This document shows, piece by piece, positions 1 through 8,483 of a stretch of 29,720 nt of DNA. This DNA comes from an uncultured Lachnospiraceae bacterium (GTDB taxonomy: Bacteria; Bacillota_A; Clostridia; Lachnospirales; Lachnospiraceae). A model generated the notes under the pieces. It was not told where the DNA came from. It ran no database searches and was given only the letters and a program-made list of their open reading frames with translations. Every line of letters begins with the position of its first letter. Within the stretch, counting starts at the first letter, position 1. The translations under genes and the position numbers were made by a program. The stretch is from assembly GCA_905207905.1 (NCBI GenBank), contig CAJLNC010000029.1, positions 1 through 29,720 of the forward strand, given 5' to 3'.

Positions 1-1545
1 CAGCTTAATATCCGTACCACGGCCGGCCATATTGGTGGCAATGGTCACAGCGCCGTGTACACCTGCATCCGCTACGATCTCAGCCTCCAGCTCATGGAAC
101 TTAGCGTTCAGCACTTTATGAGGGATTCCCTCTCTGCGCAGCATACCGGACAGCAATTCCGAAACCTCAATCGTAATGGTACCTACCAGCACCGGCTGCC
201 CCTTGGCATGAGCTTCTTTTACCGCTTCTACCACTGCCCGGTATTTTTCCTTTTTCGTCATATAAACCGCATCATCCAGATCTTTTCTTTGAACCGGGCG
301 GTTCGTAGGAATTTCAATCACATCCATCCCGTAAATATCCCGGAACTCATGCTCCTCAGTAAGAGCCGTACCCGTCATACCGGATTTCTTTTTATATTTA
401 TTGAAGAAATTCTGGAACGTAATGGTAGCCAGAGTCTTGCTCTCCCGTTTTACCTTCACATGCTCCTTCGCTTCAATGGCCTGATGCAGACCGTCCGAAT
501 AACGGCGTCCCGGCATGATACGCCCGGTAAACTCATCTACAATCAAAACTTCATCATCTTTTACTACATAGTCCCGGTCGCGGAACATCAGATTATGGGC
601 CCGAAGCGCCAGGATAATATTATTCTGAATCTCAATGTTCTCTGCATCTGACAAGTTCTCAATCTGGAAGAATTTCTCCACCTTCTTGATACCGTCCGCA
701 GTAAGGGTCACCACCTTGTCTTTCTCATTGACAATAAAGTCTCCGGACTCTGTGATCTCCTCCCCCATAATGGCAGTCATCTTGGTAACCTCACCGCTGG
801 CCTCTCCGCGCTCCATCTGACGGGCCAGAATATCGCAGACCTCATACAGCTTGGTGGATTTGCCGCTCTGTCCGGAAATGATCAAAGGAGTACGGGCTTC
901 ATCAATCAGCACCGAGTCCACCTCATCAATGATGGCATAAGACAGCTCTCTTTGCACCAGCTGCTCTTTATAAATCACCATATTGTCTCTCAGATAGTCA
1001 AATCCCAGCTCGTTATTGGTAATATAAGTGATATCACAGGCATACTGTTTTCTTCTCTCGTCATTCTCCATGGAATTTAAGACCACACCTACCGTCAGGC
1101 CCAAAAACTCATGGATCTTGCCCATCCACTCTGCGTCACGCTTTGCCAGATAGTCATTGACGGTAACAATATGCACTCCCTCTCCGGTGAGGGCATTTAG
1201 ATAAGCCGGAAGAGTGGAAACCAAAGTCTTACCTTCACCAGTCTTCATCTCAGCGATACGCCCCTGATGCAGTATCACACCGCCAATCAGCTGCACCCGA
1301 TAATGTTCCATATTCAAAACACGTTTTCCTGCCTCCCGGACAGTGGCAAAGGCCTCCGGAAGCAGGGAGTCCAAAGACTCACCTTCTGCATATCTCTTTT
1401 TATATTCTTTCGTCTTACCCCGCAGTTCTTCATCCGTCAATGCCTGCATGGAAGGCCGCAGGCTTTCGATTTTATCCACAATAGGCATGATACGTTTCAA
1501 TTCACGCTCACTGTGAGTACCAAACACTTTCTCAATCAGATTCAT
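1..1545 (-). CDS. secA: SecA preprotein translocase ATPase, N-terminal 515 residues (runs out of the window)
   Basis: SecA is the cytosolic motor ATPase that drives secretory proteins through SecYEG. The reading frame is open from the ATG to the window edge, and the missing C-terminal part lies beyond base 1. Visible landmarks, in order, are the start [16 protein letters not shown], the Walker A motif MKTGEGKT, the DEAD-like Walker B stretch [19 protein letters not shown], the preprotein cross-linking region, and the helicase motifs MTGTA and [13 protein letters not shown] at the very edge. This is NBD1 plus the start of NBD2 of a canonical housekeeping SecA; nothing suggests an accessory SecA2. 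A purine-rich ribosome binding site (GTAGGAGAACGG) precedes the ATG. The gene is monocistronic at its 5' end, divergent from the ABC importer operon. The call is very secure. Confidence 0.97.
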   Translation of the reverse strand, partial: MNLIEKVFGTHSERELKRIMPIVDKIESLRPSMQALTDEELRGKTKEYKKRYAEGESLDSLLPEAFATVREAGKRVLNMEHYRVQLIGGVILHQGRIAEMKTGEGKTLVSTLPAYLNALTGEGVHIVTVNDYLAKRDAEWMGKIHEFLGLTVGVVLNSMENDERRKQYACDITYITNNELGFDYLRDNMVIYKEQLVQRELSYAIIDEVDSVLIDEARTPLIISGQSGKSTKLYEVCDILARQMERGEASGEVTKMTAIMGEEITESGDFIVNEKDKVVTLTADGIKKVEKFFQIENLSDAENIEIQNNIILALRAHNLMFRDRDYVVKDDEVLIVDEFTGRIMPGRRYSDGLHQAIEAKEHVKVKRESKTLATITFQNFFNKYKKKSGMTGTALTEEHEFRDIYGMDVIEIPTNRPVQRKDLDDAVYMTKKEKYRAVVEAVKEAHAKGQPVLVGTITIEVSELLSGMLRREGIPHKVLNAKFHELEAEIVADAGVHGAVTIATNMAGRGTDIKL

Positions 1546-1592
1546 GTCCGTTCTCCTACTTTTGTTTTTCTTACTAAATTACAATCGTTTCT

Positions 1593-1621
1593 ATTGTAAC
1601 ACCATCCCCTCATAAACACAA
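1593..1621 (-). promoter_or_regulatory. Predicted sigma-A promoter of secA
   Basis: On the minus strand TTGTGT is followed after exactly 17 bp by TACAAT, which is preceded by TGT as in an extended -10. A 7-bp inverted repeat, TTACAAT and ATTGTAA separated by 7 bases (1579-1599), covers the -10 and the presumed start point. Whether that repeat is an operator is unknown. Confidence 0.6.
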
Positions 1622-1645
1622 ATGTTTTTTTCCTGCAAAATCTAG

Positions 1646-1674
1646 TTGAACCGGCTCCTGAAAAGGATTAAAAT
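1646..1674 (+). promoter_or_regulatory. Predicted sigma-A promoter of the TauA/SsuA-type importer operon
   Basis: TTGAAC and TAAAAT are separated by exactly 17 bp, and the implied start lies about 35 bases before the binding-protein ATG. No riboswitch-like structure fits in the short leader. Confidence 0.5.
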
Positions 1675-1714
1675 AAAAAACAAACATTTTTTTATGAAAA
1701 GGCAGGTATGATTA

Positions 1715-2707
1715 ATGAAAAAACTTTCAGTATTAATTGGACTTCTTCCTTTATGCACGCTTCTTTCCGGCATTCCTTCCCTGGCGGAAGAAGCTCCGGC
1801 TCCCATCCGCGTAACTGCCCTGAAGGGGCCCACTGCCATGGGACTGGTGTCCTTTATGGACCAGGCCGATCAGGGCGCTTTTGCCGATTCTTCCTATGAC
1901 TTCCAGATCCTGGGCTCCGTAGATGAGGTGTCCCCTATGCTGGTACAGGGAACCACTGATTTTGCCGCCATCCCAGCCAATCTGGCCTCTGTCCTTTACA
2001 ATAACACAGAAGGAACTATCCAGGTGCTGGCTGTCAATACCTTGGGGGTACTCTACCTGGTAGAGCAGGGGGAGAACGTATCCTCACTGGAAGATTTAAA
2101 AGGCAAAACCATCTACGCCAGCGGCAAGGGAGCCACTCCAGAATATGCGCTGCGTTACATTCTTTCAGAAAATGGAATTGATCCTGAAAAGGATGTGACC
2201 ATCGAATGGAAAAGCGAACACACCGAATGTCTGTCTTCACTCTTATCCGACGCTTCCGGCATCGCTCTGCTGCCCCAGCCCTTTGTCACCACTGCCATAC
2301 AGAAATCAGAAAATATCCGGGTTGCTCTGGACTTAAATCAGGCCTGGGAGGAACTGCAAAAAGATTCGGACTCCTCTTCCGCCCTGATTACCGGAGTCTT
2401 AGTAGGCCGTCGGGAATTTATTCAGGAAAATCCTGATTCTGTGGAGGATTTTCTCGCCCGTTACCAGGAATCCGTAGAGTTTGTAAATGCAAATACAGAA
2501 GAAGCCGCTGAATTGATCGGTTCCTATGATATCGTTCCGGTTCAAGTCGCCAAGGAGGCCCTACCGGCCTGCAACATCACCTTTATTCAAGGATCAGAAA
2601 TGAAGGAGAAACTTTCCGGTTATCTCTCCGTGCTGATGGAGCAAAATCCAAAGTCAGTGGGAGGCAGCCTGCCTTTGGATGACTTTTACTATCTGGGTGC
2701 AGAATGA
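1715..2707 (+). CDS. ABC transporter substrate-binding protein, TauA/SsuA/NMT1-like
   Basis: Extracytoplasmic binding protein of an ABC importer in the nitrate/sulfonate/taurine/thiamine-precursor superfamily (COG0715-like). Residues 1-24 form a Sec signal peptide ending SLA before EEAP; no convincing lipobox is seen (the cysteine is preceded by LPL). The mature part has the type II periplasmic-binding fold landmarks: the motif TTDFAAIPANLA near residue 80, SLEDLKGKTIYASGKGATPE near 125, and a second-lobe VLVGRREFIQENPDSVEDFLARY. The 330-residue length is normal for the family. The ATG is chosen because it opens the signal peptide and follows AAAAGGCAGG. Its stop overlaps the permease start as ATGA, indicating translational coupling. 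The ligand cannot be read from sequence; sulfonates, taurine or HMP-like precursors are all possible. Confidence 0.85.
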   Translation: MKKLSVLIGLLPLCTLLSGIPSLAEEAPAPIRVTALKGPTAMGLVSFMDQADQGAFADSSYDFQILGSVDEVSPMLVQGTTDFAAIPANLASVLYNNTEGTIQVLAVNTLGVLYLVEQGENVSSLEDLKGKTIYASGKGATPEYALRYILSENGIDPEKDVTIEWKSEHTECLSSLLSDASGIALLPQPFVTTAIQKSENIRVALDLNQAWEELQKDSDSSSALITGVLVGRREFIQENPDSVEDFLARYQESVEFVNANTEEAAELIGSYDIVPVQVAKEALPACNITFIQGSEMKEKLSGYLSVLMEQNPKSVGGSLPLDDFYYLGAE

Positions 2708-3447
2708 AGGCCATAAAGGTACGCTTCTGGGCAGTGGCATTCTGGCTGTTTGTGTGGCATCTAGCCAGCATCGCCCTGGACAGCCGCCTGCTTTTGGTTT
2801 CCCCTGTCGAGGTCTTGCAGCGGCTGTGGGCATTGGCAAAAACCTTTTCTTTCTGGTCCTCCATTGTCTTTTCCCTATCCCGCATTGCTCTTGGTTTTTT
2901 TCTGGCTTGTATGGCTGGAATTCTGCTGGCAGCCTTGGCTGCCCGCTTCCGGCATATCCGGGAACTGCTTCAGCCCGTTATATTAACCATAAAATCGATT
3001 CCTGTGGCGTCTTTTGTGGTGCTTGCATTGATCTGGCTCTCCTCCAAAAGGCTGTCAGTGTTTATCTCTTTTCTGATGGTATTTCCTGTAATTTACACCA
3101 ATCTGCTGGAGGGCATTTTTCAGCTGAACCAGGAACTTGCAGAAATGGCTCAGGTATTTCGGGTTCCCTTTTTCAGACGGCTGCGGTATCTTTCCCTCCC
3201 GCAGCTGCTCCCTTACTTCCACTCCGCCTGCCAGGTTTCCCTGGGACTTTGCTGGAAATCCGGAATTGCAGCAGAGGTGATCGGCATTCCGGAAGGCTCC
3301 ATCGGTGCCAGGCTCCAGCAGGCGAAAATCTATTTGGACACCCCGGATCTTTTTGCCTGGACCTTTACTATTGTACTTTTAAGCCTGGTCTGTGAAAAAC
3401 TGTTTTTACAGCTTCTGGATTTTGGAAAGAAACGGCTGACCGGCTAA
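2704..3447 (+). CDS. ABC transporter permease, TauC/SsuC-like (BPD_transp_1)
   Basis: Integral membrane permease of the same importer, 247 residues with about six hydrophobic segments. The cytoplasmic EAA-loop that docks on the ATPase is visible as LAEMAQVFRVPFFRRLRYL followed by the LPQLLPYF turn, roughly residues 140-175. The N-terminal segment WAVAFWLFVWHLASIAL is the first membrane helix. The start overlaps the upstream stop in an ATGA junction and no alternative start is needed. Family members normally pair as homodimers with one ATPase gene, matching the single permease gene here. The substrate is unassigned. Confidence 0.88.
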   Translation: MKAIKVRFWAVAFWLFVWHLASIALDSRLLLVSPVEVLQRLWALAKTFSFWSSIVFSLSRIALGFFLACMAGILLAALAARFRHIRELLQPVILTIKSIPVASFVVLALIWLSSKRLSVFISFLMVFPVIYTNLLEGIFQLNQELAEMAQVFRVPFFRRLRYLSLPQLLPYFHSACQVSLGLCWKSGIAAEVIGIPEGSIGARLQQAKIYLDTPDLFAWTFTIVLLSLVCEKLFLQLLDFGKKRLTG

Positions 3448-3529
3448 CTCTTCTGGCTTTCTGTCACTTTACCGTTCCTTTATTTTGTCACTTTCACACT
3501 ACTGGCATAGCTGTCGGAAAGGAGACCTT

Positions 3530-4111
3530 ATGGCCGACATTCAGTTTCAGCATATCTATAAATCTTATTCTGGCAAACCAGTTCTGGCAAATTTTTCCGC
3601 CCTGCTGCCGGATGGCTCTGTCACTGCCATCATGGCTCCCTCCGGGCAGGGCAAAACCACCCTGCTCCGGCTTCTCATGGGATTAGAACAGCCGGACAAA
3701 GGCAGCATTACAGGACTTGACGGTATGCGTATCAGCCCTGTTTTTCAGGAAAACCGCCTGTGTGAATATTTGCCCGTATCTGCAAACCTTCGGCTTACCG
3801 CCCCCCAGCTTACCGATGTCAACATCCGGGAAGCTCTTGGACAAGTTTGTCTTCCCCCATCCTGTGCCGGGCAGCCTGTGCTTGAGCTATCCGGCGGCAT
3901 GAAACGGCGGGTGGCGATTCTAAGAGCCCTATTGACAGAACACGACCTTTTGCTTCTGGATGAACCATTCCAGGGCCTGGATTCCGCTGCCAAGGCGGCG
4001 GTGATCACCTTGATTCGCCAGAAATCCAAGGGAAAAACCCTTGTCCTGGTAACCCACGATAAGCAAGAGGCCATCCGTCTGGGGGCACAGAAGTGGGTGA
4101 CACTGATATAG
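3530..4111 (+). CDS. ABC transporter ATP-binding protein, TauB/SsuB-like, short form
   Basis: Nucleotide-binding subunit that powers the importer encoded upstream. Start choice: an in-frame ATG exists 45 bases earlier, but AAAGGAG sits at ideal distance before MADIQFQHIYKSY, so this start is used. The motifs are all present: Walker A APSGQGKTT (residues about 36-44), Q-loop PVFQEN, signature ELSGGMKRR, Walker B LLLLDEP, D-loop GLDS and switch histidine in VTHDKQEA. The protein is only 193 residues, against about 240-270 for typical TauB/SsuB, because it stops soon after the H-loop. The first glycine of Walker A is alanine. Both oddities are compatible with activity because every catalytic motif is kept. 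The 82-bp spacer after the permease holds no obvious terminator. Confidence 0.85.
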   Translation: MADIQFQHIYKSYSGKPVLANFSALLPDGSVTAIMAPSGQGKTTLLRLLMGLEQPDKGSITGLDGMRISPVFQENRLCEYLPVSANLRLTAPQLTDVNIREALGQVCLPPSCAGQPVLELSGGMKRRVAILRALLTEHDLLLLDEPFQGLDSAAKAAVITLIRQKSKGKTLVLVTHDKQEAIRLGAQKWVTLI

Positions 4112-4360
4112 AAAGTATTTCCAACAAAGTTAGACTCCGCGTACACGGTTGCTGGCTTTCCCTATTGTAATTCATGTGTTTTTTATTTATATTTGATATT
4201 TTTATCAAACCCTGTATATTCTCCTGAAATCTGTCTATACTATGATTAATCTCAGATGAGCTTCCTGGCAAGCCAGAAAACCATTGAGATCAAACATTCA
4301 CTGGATCCCCCTTCAGCGAATGGTACAAAAGATAAAAATACTACTTATCCTCCCCTTGAT
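4112..4360. other. Non-coding stretch between the ABC ATPase and the inverted-repeat element
   Basis: No reading frame here has both a ribosome binding site and a recognisable product. It is AT-rich and contains a short perfect hairpin, TTTGATA-TTTT-TATCAAA (4192-4209). I see no RNA gene or operator that I can support. Confidence 0.5.
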
Positions 4361-4478
4361 AAAGGGGGCTGTCGCAAGAACCTCCTGCGGTTTTGAACAG
4401 GTACCTTTTTCGCAAAGCATCCGTTTTACGAAAAAGACGCCGAAATTCGCTAAGAAAGTTCCTGCAGCAGCCCCCTTT
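4361..4478. repeat. 118-bp long inverted repeat, probable bidirectional terminator or MITE-like element
   Basis: Outer arms of 21 bases (AAAGGGGGCTGTCGCAAGAAC and its partner at 4458-4478) match at 18 of 21 positions. An inner perfect hairpin pairs CTTTTTCG (4405-4412) with CGAAAAAG (4429-4436). The right arm continues into TTTTTGTG on the plus strand and the left arm into TTTATC on the minus strand, so the element could terminate both the importer operon and the mutarotase gene. The outer-arm word GGCTGTCGCAA resembles the stems at 6340-6386 and 28140-28225. Confidence 0.65.
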
Positions 4479-4522
4479 TTGTGTTTCTGATTATTTTTAT
4501 CTCTGCCGCAAAGCAAACTTTT

Positions 4523-5458
4523 CTAATTCTTTTTCAAACATCCCGCCTCTATTGCCACAGAAAATTCAAACGGTATTCCGGGACGAAGTACCGGAACGCT
4601 CCCCATCAGCCGTTTAGCAGTACCAATACTGTCATAATATCCGGTGCAAGGTTCCAAAGCGCAATTTTTGTCTCCCCGATATCCGCCTTCCGTAATCCAA
4701 CAGCCCAAATAGGGCAGTTTTTTCTCATCATACAGTATTCTGACTGACGTATTTGTCTCCGGATAATCATAGCCGCAATACCCCTTCTGCACTGCTCCAG
4801 CCACATAATACTTCACCATATCTCTTCCTGGCATCCGGTCAAAGCGATAGGATTTTCCATTTATCCGGTCTTCCGGAAAAGCATAAATGGTTTCCGCCTT
4901 ATCCAACAGGGCACAATCGAACACATTTTGAACCCGTTCTGTATCCGGCGGAAAAATCAGCTGCATCTTTGGCGTAGTGTTTACCAGACAATGCATTGTC
5001 CAAATACATGGCAGCTCTGTTCTTCCTGTATTTACAATTTTATAACTGCAATTCAGCCGTTTCCCATCTAATGAAAAAGTCTTTTCATAGCGATATTGAA
5101 ACTCCTTACTAAAATACGTTAACTTAATCTGCCCCTCCGACGCTTCTGCGATAAATGCAGAAGACCATATTTCTCCATGATCCGGATAGTTCAGACGTCG
5201 GCCGTTCCACTCCAAGACTTCCGCATCTACATTGGGAAACGCCTCATCAAATCCGCATGCCTCAAACTTTGAAAAATCGCTGCCCAGTGAAGCTTCTTCA
5301 TACTTTCCTTTTGGATTCTGAAACAATATCTCCATTTTAGTTTCTTTACAGAACAGGGAGGCTGCCTTCCCTCCCCTGTTCGGCAAGATAACTGCCTGCA
5401 GATACTCATTTTCCAACAGCATCCCCTGTTCATTCATAAACTCTATGCACTTTATCAT
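4523..5458 (-). CDS. Aldose 1-epimerase (galactose mutarotase) superfamily protein
   Basis: A 311-residue protein with the look of the galactose-mutarotase-like beta-sandwich fold: an early LPNRGGKAASLF segment, a central GFDEAFPNVDAE and LNYPDHGEIWSSAF (residues about 75-105, with the histidine that often serves as acid), WTMHCLVN, and a late ALEPCTGYYDS carrying a candidate catalytic glutamate. Mutarotases interconvert alpha and beta anomers, which matters when a dehydrogenase accepts only one. It is the last gene of the minus-strand run, 77 bases after the creatininase homologue, and sits in a sugar-oxidation module, so anomer or related hexose epimerisation is the likely job. The ATG follows AAAAGGGG. 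Substrate specificity is inferred from context only. The next step downstream is the long inverted repeat. Confidence 0.75.
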   Translation of the reverse strand: MIKCIEFMNEQGMLLENEYLQAVILPNRGGKAASLFCKETKMEILFQNPKGKYEEASLGSDFSKFEACGFDEAFPNVDAEVLEWNGRRLNYPDHGEIWSSAFIAEASEGQIKLTYFSKEFQYRYEKTFSLDGKRLNCSYKIVNTGRTELPCIWTMHCLVNTTPKMQLIFPPDTERVQNVFDCALLDKAETIYAFPEDRINGKSYRFDRMPGRDMVKYYVAGAVQKGYCGYDYPETNTSVRILYDEKKLPYLGCWITEGGYRGDKNCALEPCTGYYDSIGTAKRLMGSVPVLRPGIPFEFSVAIEAGCLKKN

Positions 5459-5535
5459 ACTCTGCCCCTTTTATTCGTTTCCGCCACCGGAAAATGCTTT
5501 TATCCTCATGTGTTCTTTATAACGATGCAGCCGTT

Positions 5536-6309
5536 TTATGACTGTTCCACTATTTTCACACATTTCTCAACAGCCGCCTCCAAAAGCTCTTCTCCGATTT
5601 CCGAGGTGGCATCCCGCGGATCATACCGCACAGAAAAATCTTCCGTTGGTCCTTGTTCAAAAGTCACACTGTCTGCAATCCCATACTCCGTCACAGATAT
5701 CTTTTCAGTTTTTGGCGGCAGCTTTGATAAATCCACTGCCTCCGGGTAAATCCTGGTCATAATCGCCGTTTCAGCCAGCCCCGCATGGCCAAGTCCGTAG
5801 CCACAGTTATCAGCCAGTACCATAATGGCCCGAACCGATATTTGATATTTCTGTGAAAATTTTCTTGACAGTGTATCCAGGATTCGAATCTGTTCGTCTG
5901 CTCCATGGCCATTCATAATGATAATTTTCCGAAATCCCATACAGCACAGCGCTTCTATCTGCCAACCGATCAACTGTTCAAACAGTTGGGGAGGCCAATA
6001 CATACTTTTTAAAGAATTAGCAGGGAAATCCATTCCTACAATATCTTCCTCTCCGGTAAAGCCCAATTTTTTTAAGGTCTCGGGAGAACGCCTGGTTTCC
6101 GTTCCTATGAAGAGAGGCGGAAAAACAATTCCCCCTGTACGCTCTGCAGTTGCCAGACTCACATGATACGCATTGCAGGTATCCATCCCCATCCCCATGT
6201 GGGGTCCATGCCATTCCATGGATCCGATCGGCACAAACACTGTGCTCGTCCCTCTTATTTCCTTTAACAGTTCCCCTGGGGGAAGCAGTTCAAACTTTTT
6301 TGTTTTCAT
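5536..6309 (-). CDS. Creatininase family (creatinine amidohydrolase-like) metal-dependent hydrolase
   Basis: A 257-residue protein with the family signatures: VPIGSMEWHGPHMGMGMD near residues 27-43 (candidate metal ligands E32, H34, D43), IMNGHGADEQ (H135) and GHAGLAETAIM (H175, E180). The family hydrolyses cyclic amides and relatives (creatinine, FAPy pyrimidines, mycofactocin precursor), usually with Zn or Mn. An upstream in-frame start at 6390 would place the terminator hairpin inside the coding region; the ATG at MKTKKFELLPP is preferred, after GGTGAAAAG. True creatinine metabolism is unlikely: the gene lies between a mutarotase and a sugar importer. A lactone or other cyclic-intermediate hydrolase is my speculation. 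Residues after the NGH motif differ from the more common NGHGGN form. Confidence 0.8.
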   Translation of the reverse strand: MKTKKFELLPPGELLKEIRGTSTVFVPIGSMEWHGPHMGMGMDTCNAYHVSLATAERTGGIVFPPLFIGTETRRSPETLKKLGFTGEEDIVGMDFPANSLKSMYWPPQLFEQLIGWQIEALCCMGFRKIIIMNGHGADEQIRILDTLSRKFSQKYQISVRAIMVLADNCGYGLGHAGLAETAIMTRIYPEAVDLSKLPPKTEKISVTEYGIADSVTFEQGPTEDFSVRYDPRDATSEIGEELLEAAVEKCVKIVEQS

Positions 6310-6339
6310 GTACTTTTCACCACTGTTTCTTTTTGAAAA

Positions 6340-6386
6340 GGCTGCCGCAAAATGAAACGAAACATATCTTACATTTTGCGGCAGCC
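6340..6386 (-). terminator. Rho-independent terminator or attenuator after the sugar-binding protein gene
   Basis: A perfect 15-bp stem (GGCTGCCGCAAAATG with its exact complement) encloses a 17-base loop and is followed on the minus strand by TTTTC. It lies between the binding-protein stop and the creatininase start, so it probably lowers, rather than abolishes, expression of the two distal genes. Confidence 0.8.
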
Positions 6387-6403
6387 CCATTTATATTTTT
6401 GTA

Positions 6404-7390
6404 TTACTCTACATATTCCGGCATAACTTCTGCCAGATCGTCTTCCGGAGTAACGATCACTGCCGGAACTGCATAAGTTTCAGGAATTTCTTTTCCTTCT
6501 TTAATATAATCAATCAGCTGCTGTGCTGCTGTTCCACCTACATCTCTTGCTGAGAAATATGCCGCTGCACGGAAACAGGAATCCTCGTTTGCAAATTCAT
6601 CCGGGCAAAGATATCCGCCAAGTCCAACAACCATAGAATCTTTTCCAAGCCCTGCCGCCTCAATGGCCCGTGCTGCACCCTGAGAAGATTCATCAGAAAC
6701 TCCCATTACCAGCCATTTGGTGATTTCCGGGTGACCAGTAATCACAGCATTCGCAGCTGTATTTCCATCCTCAGCAGTGGTGTCACAATCTGCCCGGAAA
6801 ATACGGTCCTGATCGAACTCCTTCAATGCCTCCAGCTCGCCTTCTGTACGGGGTACGCAGGAAGAAACGGTGTCAGCCGTCATAAGAAGCACGCCGAAAG
6901 CCTCATCATCAGCCAGATTGTTTTCTTTAATGTAATTAGCTCCCCACTCTCCGACAGCCAGACCAATGTTGTATCCGTCAATTCCTACCCATGGAGCTAA
7001 CAGATTTCCTTCTTCATCTTCCAACGCATCATCCACTGCTATCACCGGAATCCCAGCGTCCTTAAGCTTATCAACTGTCATCTGGCTTAAGTTCTGATCC
7101 GGAGTACATACCAGAACGCCATCTACCTTATCTGCAATTACAGTATCCAAAAGTTCTGTATAAGTCGCTCCGTTTAGATCGGCATCCATATATTTCCAGG
7201 TTCCTCCTGCTGCTTCTACAACTTCCTGAGAAGCAAGTCCTTCCTGAATAAACCAGGTGGCTGTTCCCATTTTGTAGATACCTGCAATAGTAAAGCCTTC
7301 CTCTTCTGCCTGTACAGCCATCGCTCCGCCCACTGCACAAGTCATCGCCAGTAACAAACCTGTTGCTTTACATAATGTTTTTTTCTTCAT
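6404..7390 (-). CDS. Sugar ABC transporter substrate-binding protein, AraF-like (Peripla_BP_4)
   Basis: Binding protein for a monosaccharide importer. The fold signature is clear: GFTIAGIYKMGTATWF, VDGVLVCTPDQN, IPVIAVDDALEDEEG, PRTEGELEALKEF and ITKWLVMGVSDESSQG, with the order and wording typical of the L-arabinose-binding protein AraF, a protein known to bind L-arabinose, D-galactose and D-fucose. The first possible ATG lies only 2 bases from GGAG; the second, used here, has 8-base spacing. The signal peptide ends AVQA before EEEGF and lacks a canonical lipobox, unusual for a Gram-positive binding protein. It is third in the minus-strand run after the ATPase and permease, and is followed by a strong hairpin. 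With D-galactonate dehydratase nearby, D-galactose is the favoured ligand (inference). Confidence 0.85.
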   Translation of the reverse strand: MKKKTLCKATGLLLAMTCAVGGAMAVQAEEEGFTIAGIYKMGTATWFIQEGLASQEVVEAAGGTWKYMDADLNGATYTELLDTVIADKVDGVLVCTPDQNLSQMTVDKLKDAGIPVIAVDDALEDEEGNLLAPWVGIDGYNIGLAVGEWGANYIKENNLADDEAFGVLLMTADTVSSCVPRTEGELEALKEFDQDRIFRADCDTTAEDGNTAANAVITGHPEITKWLVMGVSDESSQGAARAIEAAGLGKDSMVVGLGGYLCPDEFANEDSCFRAAAYFSARDVGGTAAQQLIDYIKEGKEIPETYAVPAVIVTPEDDLAEVMPEYVE

Positions 7391-7473
7391 TGCCATCGCT
7401 CCTTTTTCTTTTTATTATTTGTTATTTAAACGGGAAGGACATTCGCTCCCACATTTAACGATTTAAAAACTGC

Positions 7474-8466
7474 TTAAAAACTTTTCTTGCTTTCTTCCAG
7501 AAGTTTCTTTTCTCTGCTCTTCTTTCGGTAGAAATCAAACGCCAGTGCAACTACCAACAGCGCTCCTTTTGCCACTTCCTGCCAAAAAGTCTGCAGGCCA
7601 ACCATATTCATTCCTGTATTAAATCCTTGCAGTATCAGCATACCAATAAAGGTTCCCAGCATGGTTCCTACCCCACCGGTAAAAGCGCAGCCCCCCAGTA
7701 CTGCCGCAGTCACTGCATCGAACTCCAGCCCTTCACAGGCAGAAGGCTGTCCGGAGTTCATACGTGCTGCCAGCAAAACACCTGCCAGCCCGGTAAGGCC
7801 GCCCTGCACAATATGAAGCTTATAAATGACCATTTCAGGATTCAATCCCGCCAACCGCGCAGCGTAGGCATTTCCTCCTAATACATAAACACTTCTTCCG
7901 TAATAAGTATTCTTTAATATCCAGCCAAAGACCAGAAAGGCAACCAACAAAATAATAACAGGAAGTGGAATAATGCCAAACAAACGAAAACTTCCAAATA
8001 TCGTAAAGTCCTTCGCACTTGCAGAAACTGCTTTTCCGTTACATAATATGTAAGCAAAGCCGCGGAAAATGGACATGGATGCCAGGGTTGCAATAAAGGG
8101 CTGCAGATTCAGATAGTTGATCATCGTAGCATTGATTGCCCCTATGGCAATGCCTGCCAGGACACCTGCCAGCAATGCCACAAAACCGGGTACCCCCATT
8201 TTTAACAGTGTTGCCGCCAAAACGCCTGCAAAAGCTGCCGTAGCGCCTGCCGTTAAATCAATCTGGTTGGCTATGATCAAATAAGTCTCACCGATCGCCA
8301 CAAACCCCATCAAGGAACAGGCTGTCAAAATATTCATCAAATTGGTAGTGGTTAAATAATTCTTGTTCAAAAAGGTAAATACAATTACCATAATGATCAT
8401 TGCGATAATCAGGCTAATCTTATCTGCCAGATCACTCTTTTTTAGTTTCGTCATAAAACGATTCAT
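7474..8466 (-). CDS. Sugar ABC transporter permease, RbsC/AraH/MglC-like
   Basis: A 330-residue membrane permease with about nine to ten hydrophobic helices. Family landmarks include the N-terminal NYLTTTNLMNILTACSLMGFVAIGETYLII segment, IDLTAGATAAFAGVLAA, the conserved loop LGGNAYAARLAGLNPEMVIYK and the C-terminal GGCAFTGGVGTMLGTFIGMLILQGFNTGMNMVG. It forms the membrane channel of the sugar importer as a homodimer. The ATG follows GGGAGG at 9-base spacing and the gene begins 17 bases after the ATPase stop. A 77-base gap separates it from the binding-protein gene, which has its own strong ribosome binding site, as expected for the subunit needed in excess. Confidence 0.93.
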   Translation of the reverse strand: MNRFMTKLKKSDLADKISLIIAMIIMVIVFTFLNKNYLTTTNLMNILTACSLMGFVAIGETYLIIANQIDLTAGATAAFAGVLAATLLKMGVPGFVALLAGVLAGIAIGAINATMINYLNLQPFIATLASMSIFRGFAYILCNGKAVSASAKDFTIFGSFRLFGIIPLPVIILLVAFLVFGWILKNTYYGRSVYVLGGNAYAARLAGLNPEMVIYKLHIVQGGLTGLAGVLLAARMNSGQPSACEGLEFDAVTAAVLGGCAFTGGVGTMLGTFIGMLILQGFNTGMNMVGLQTFWQEVAKGALLVVALAFDFYRKKSREKKLLEESKKSF

Positions 8467-8483
8467 TTTCCTTATCCTCCCGG

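Noticed and set aside
1546..1714. Possible riboswitch upstream of the TauA/NMT1-like importer
   Set aside because: The distance from the predicted start to the ATG is only about 35 bases and no TPP or other conserved aptamer core is visible.
1642..1839. Minus-strand frame overlapping the start of the TauA-like gene
   Set aside because: It is antisense to a clear signal peptide and coding region, and has no recognisable domain.
4361..4478. Insertion sequence or transposase remnant
   Set aside because: No transposase-like reading frame and no obvious target-site duplication; a terminator-like or MITE-like inverted repeat is all that can be supported.
5536..6309. Genuine creatinine degradation gene
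   Set aside because: No creatinase, hydantoinase or sarcosine genes nearby; context is sugar oxidation, so only the family name is used.
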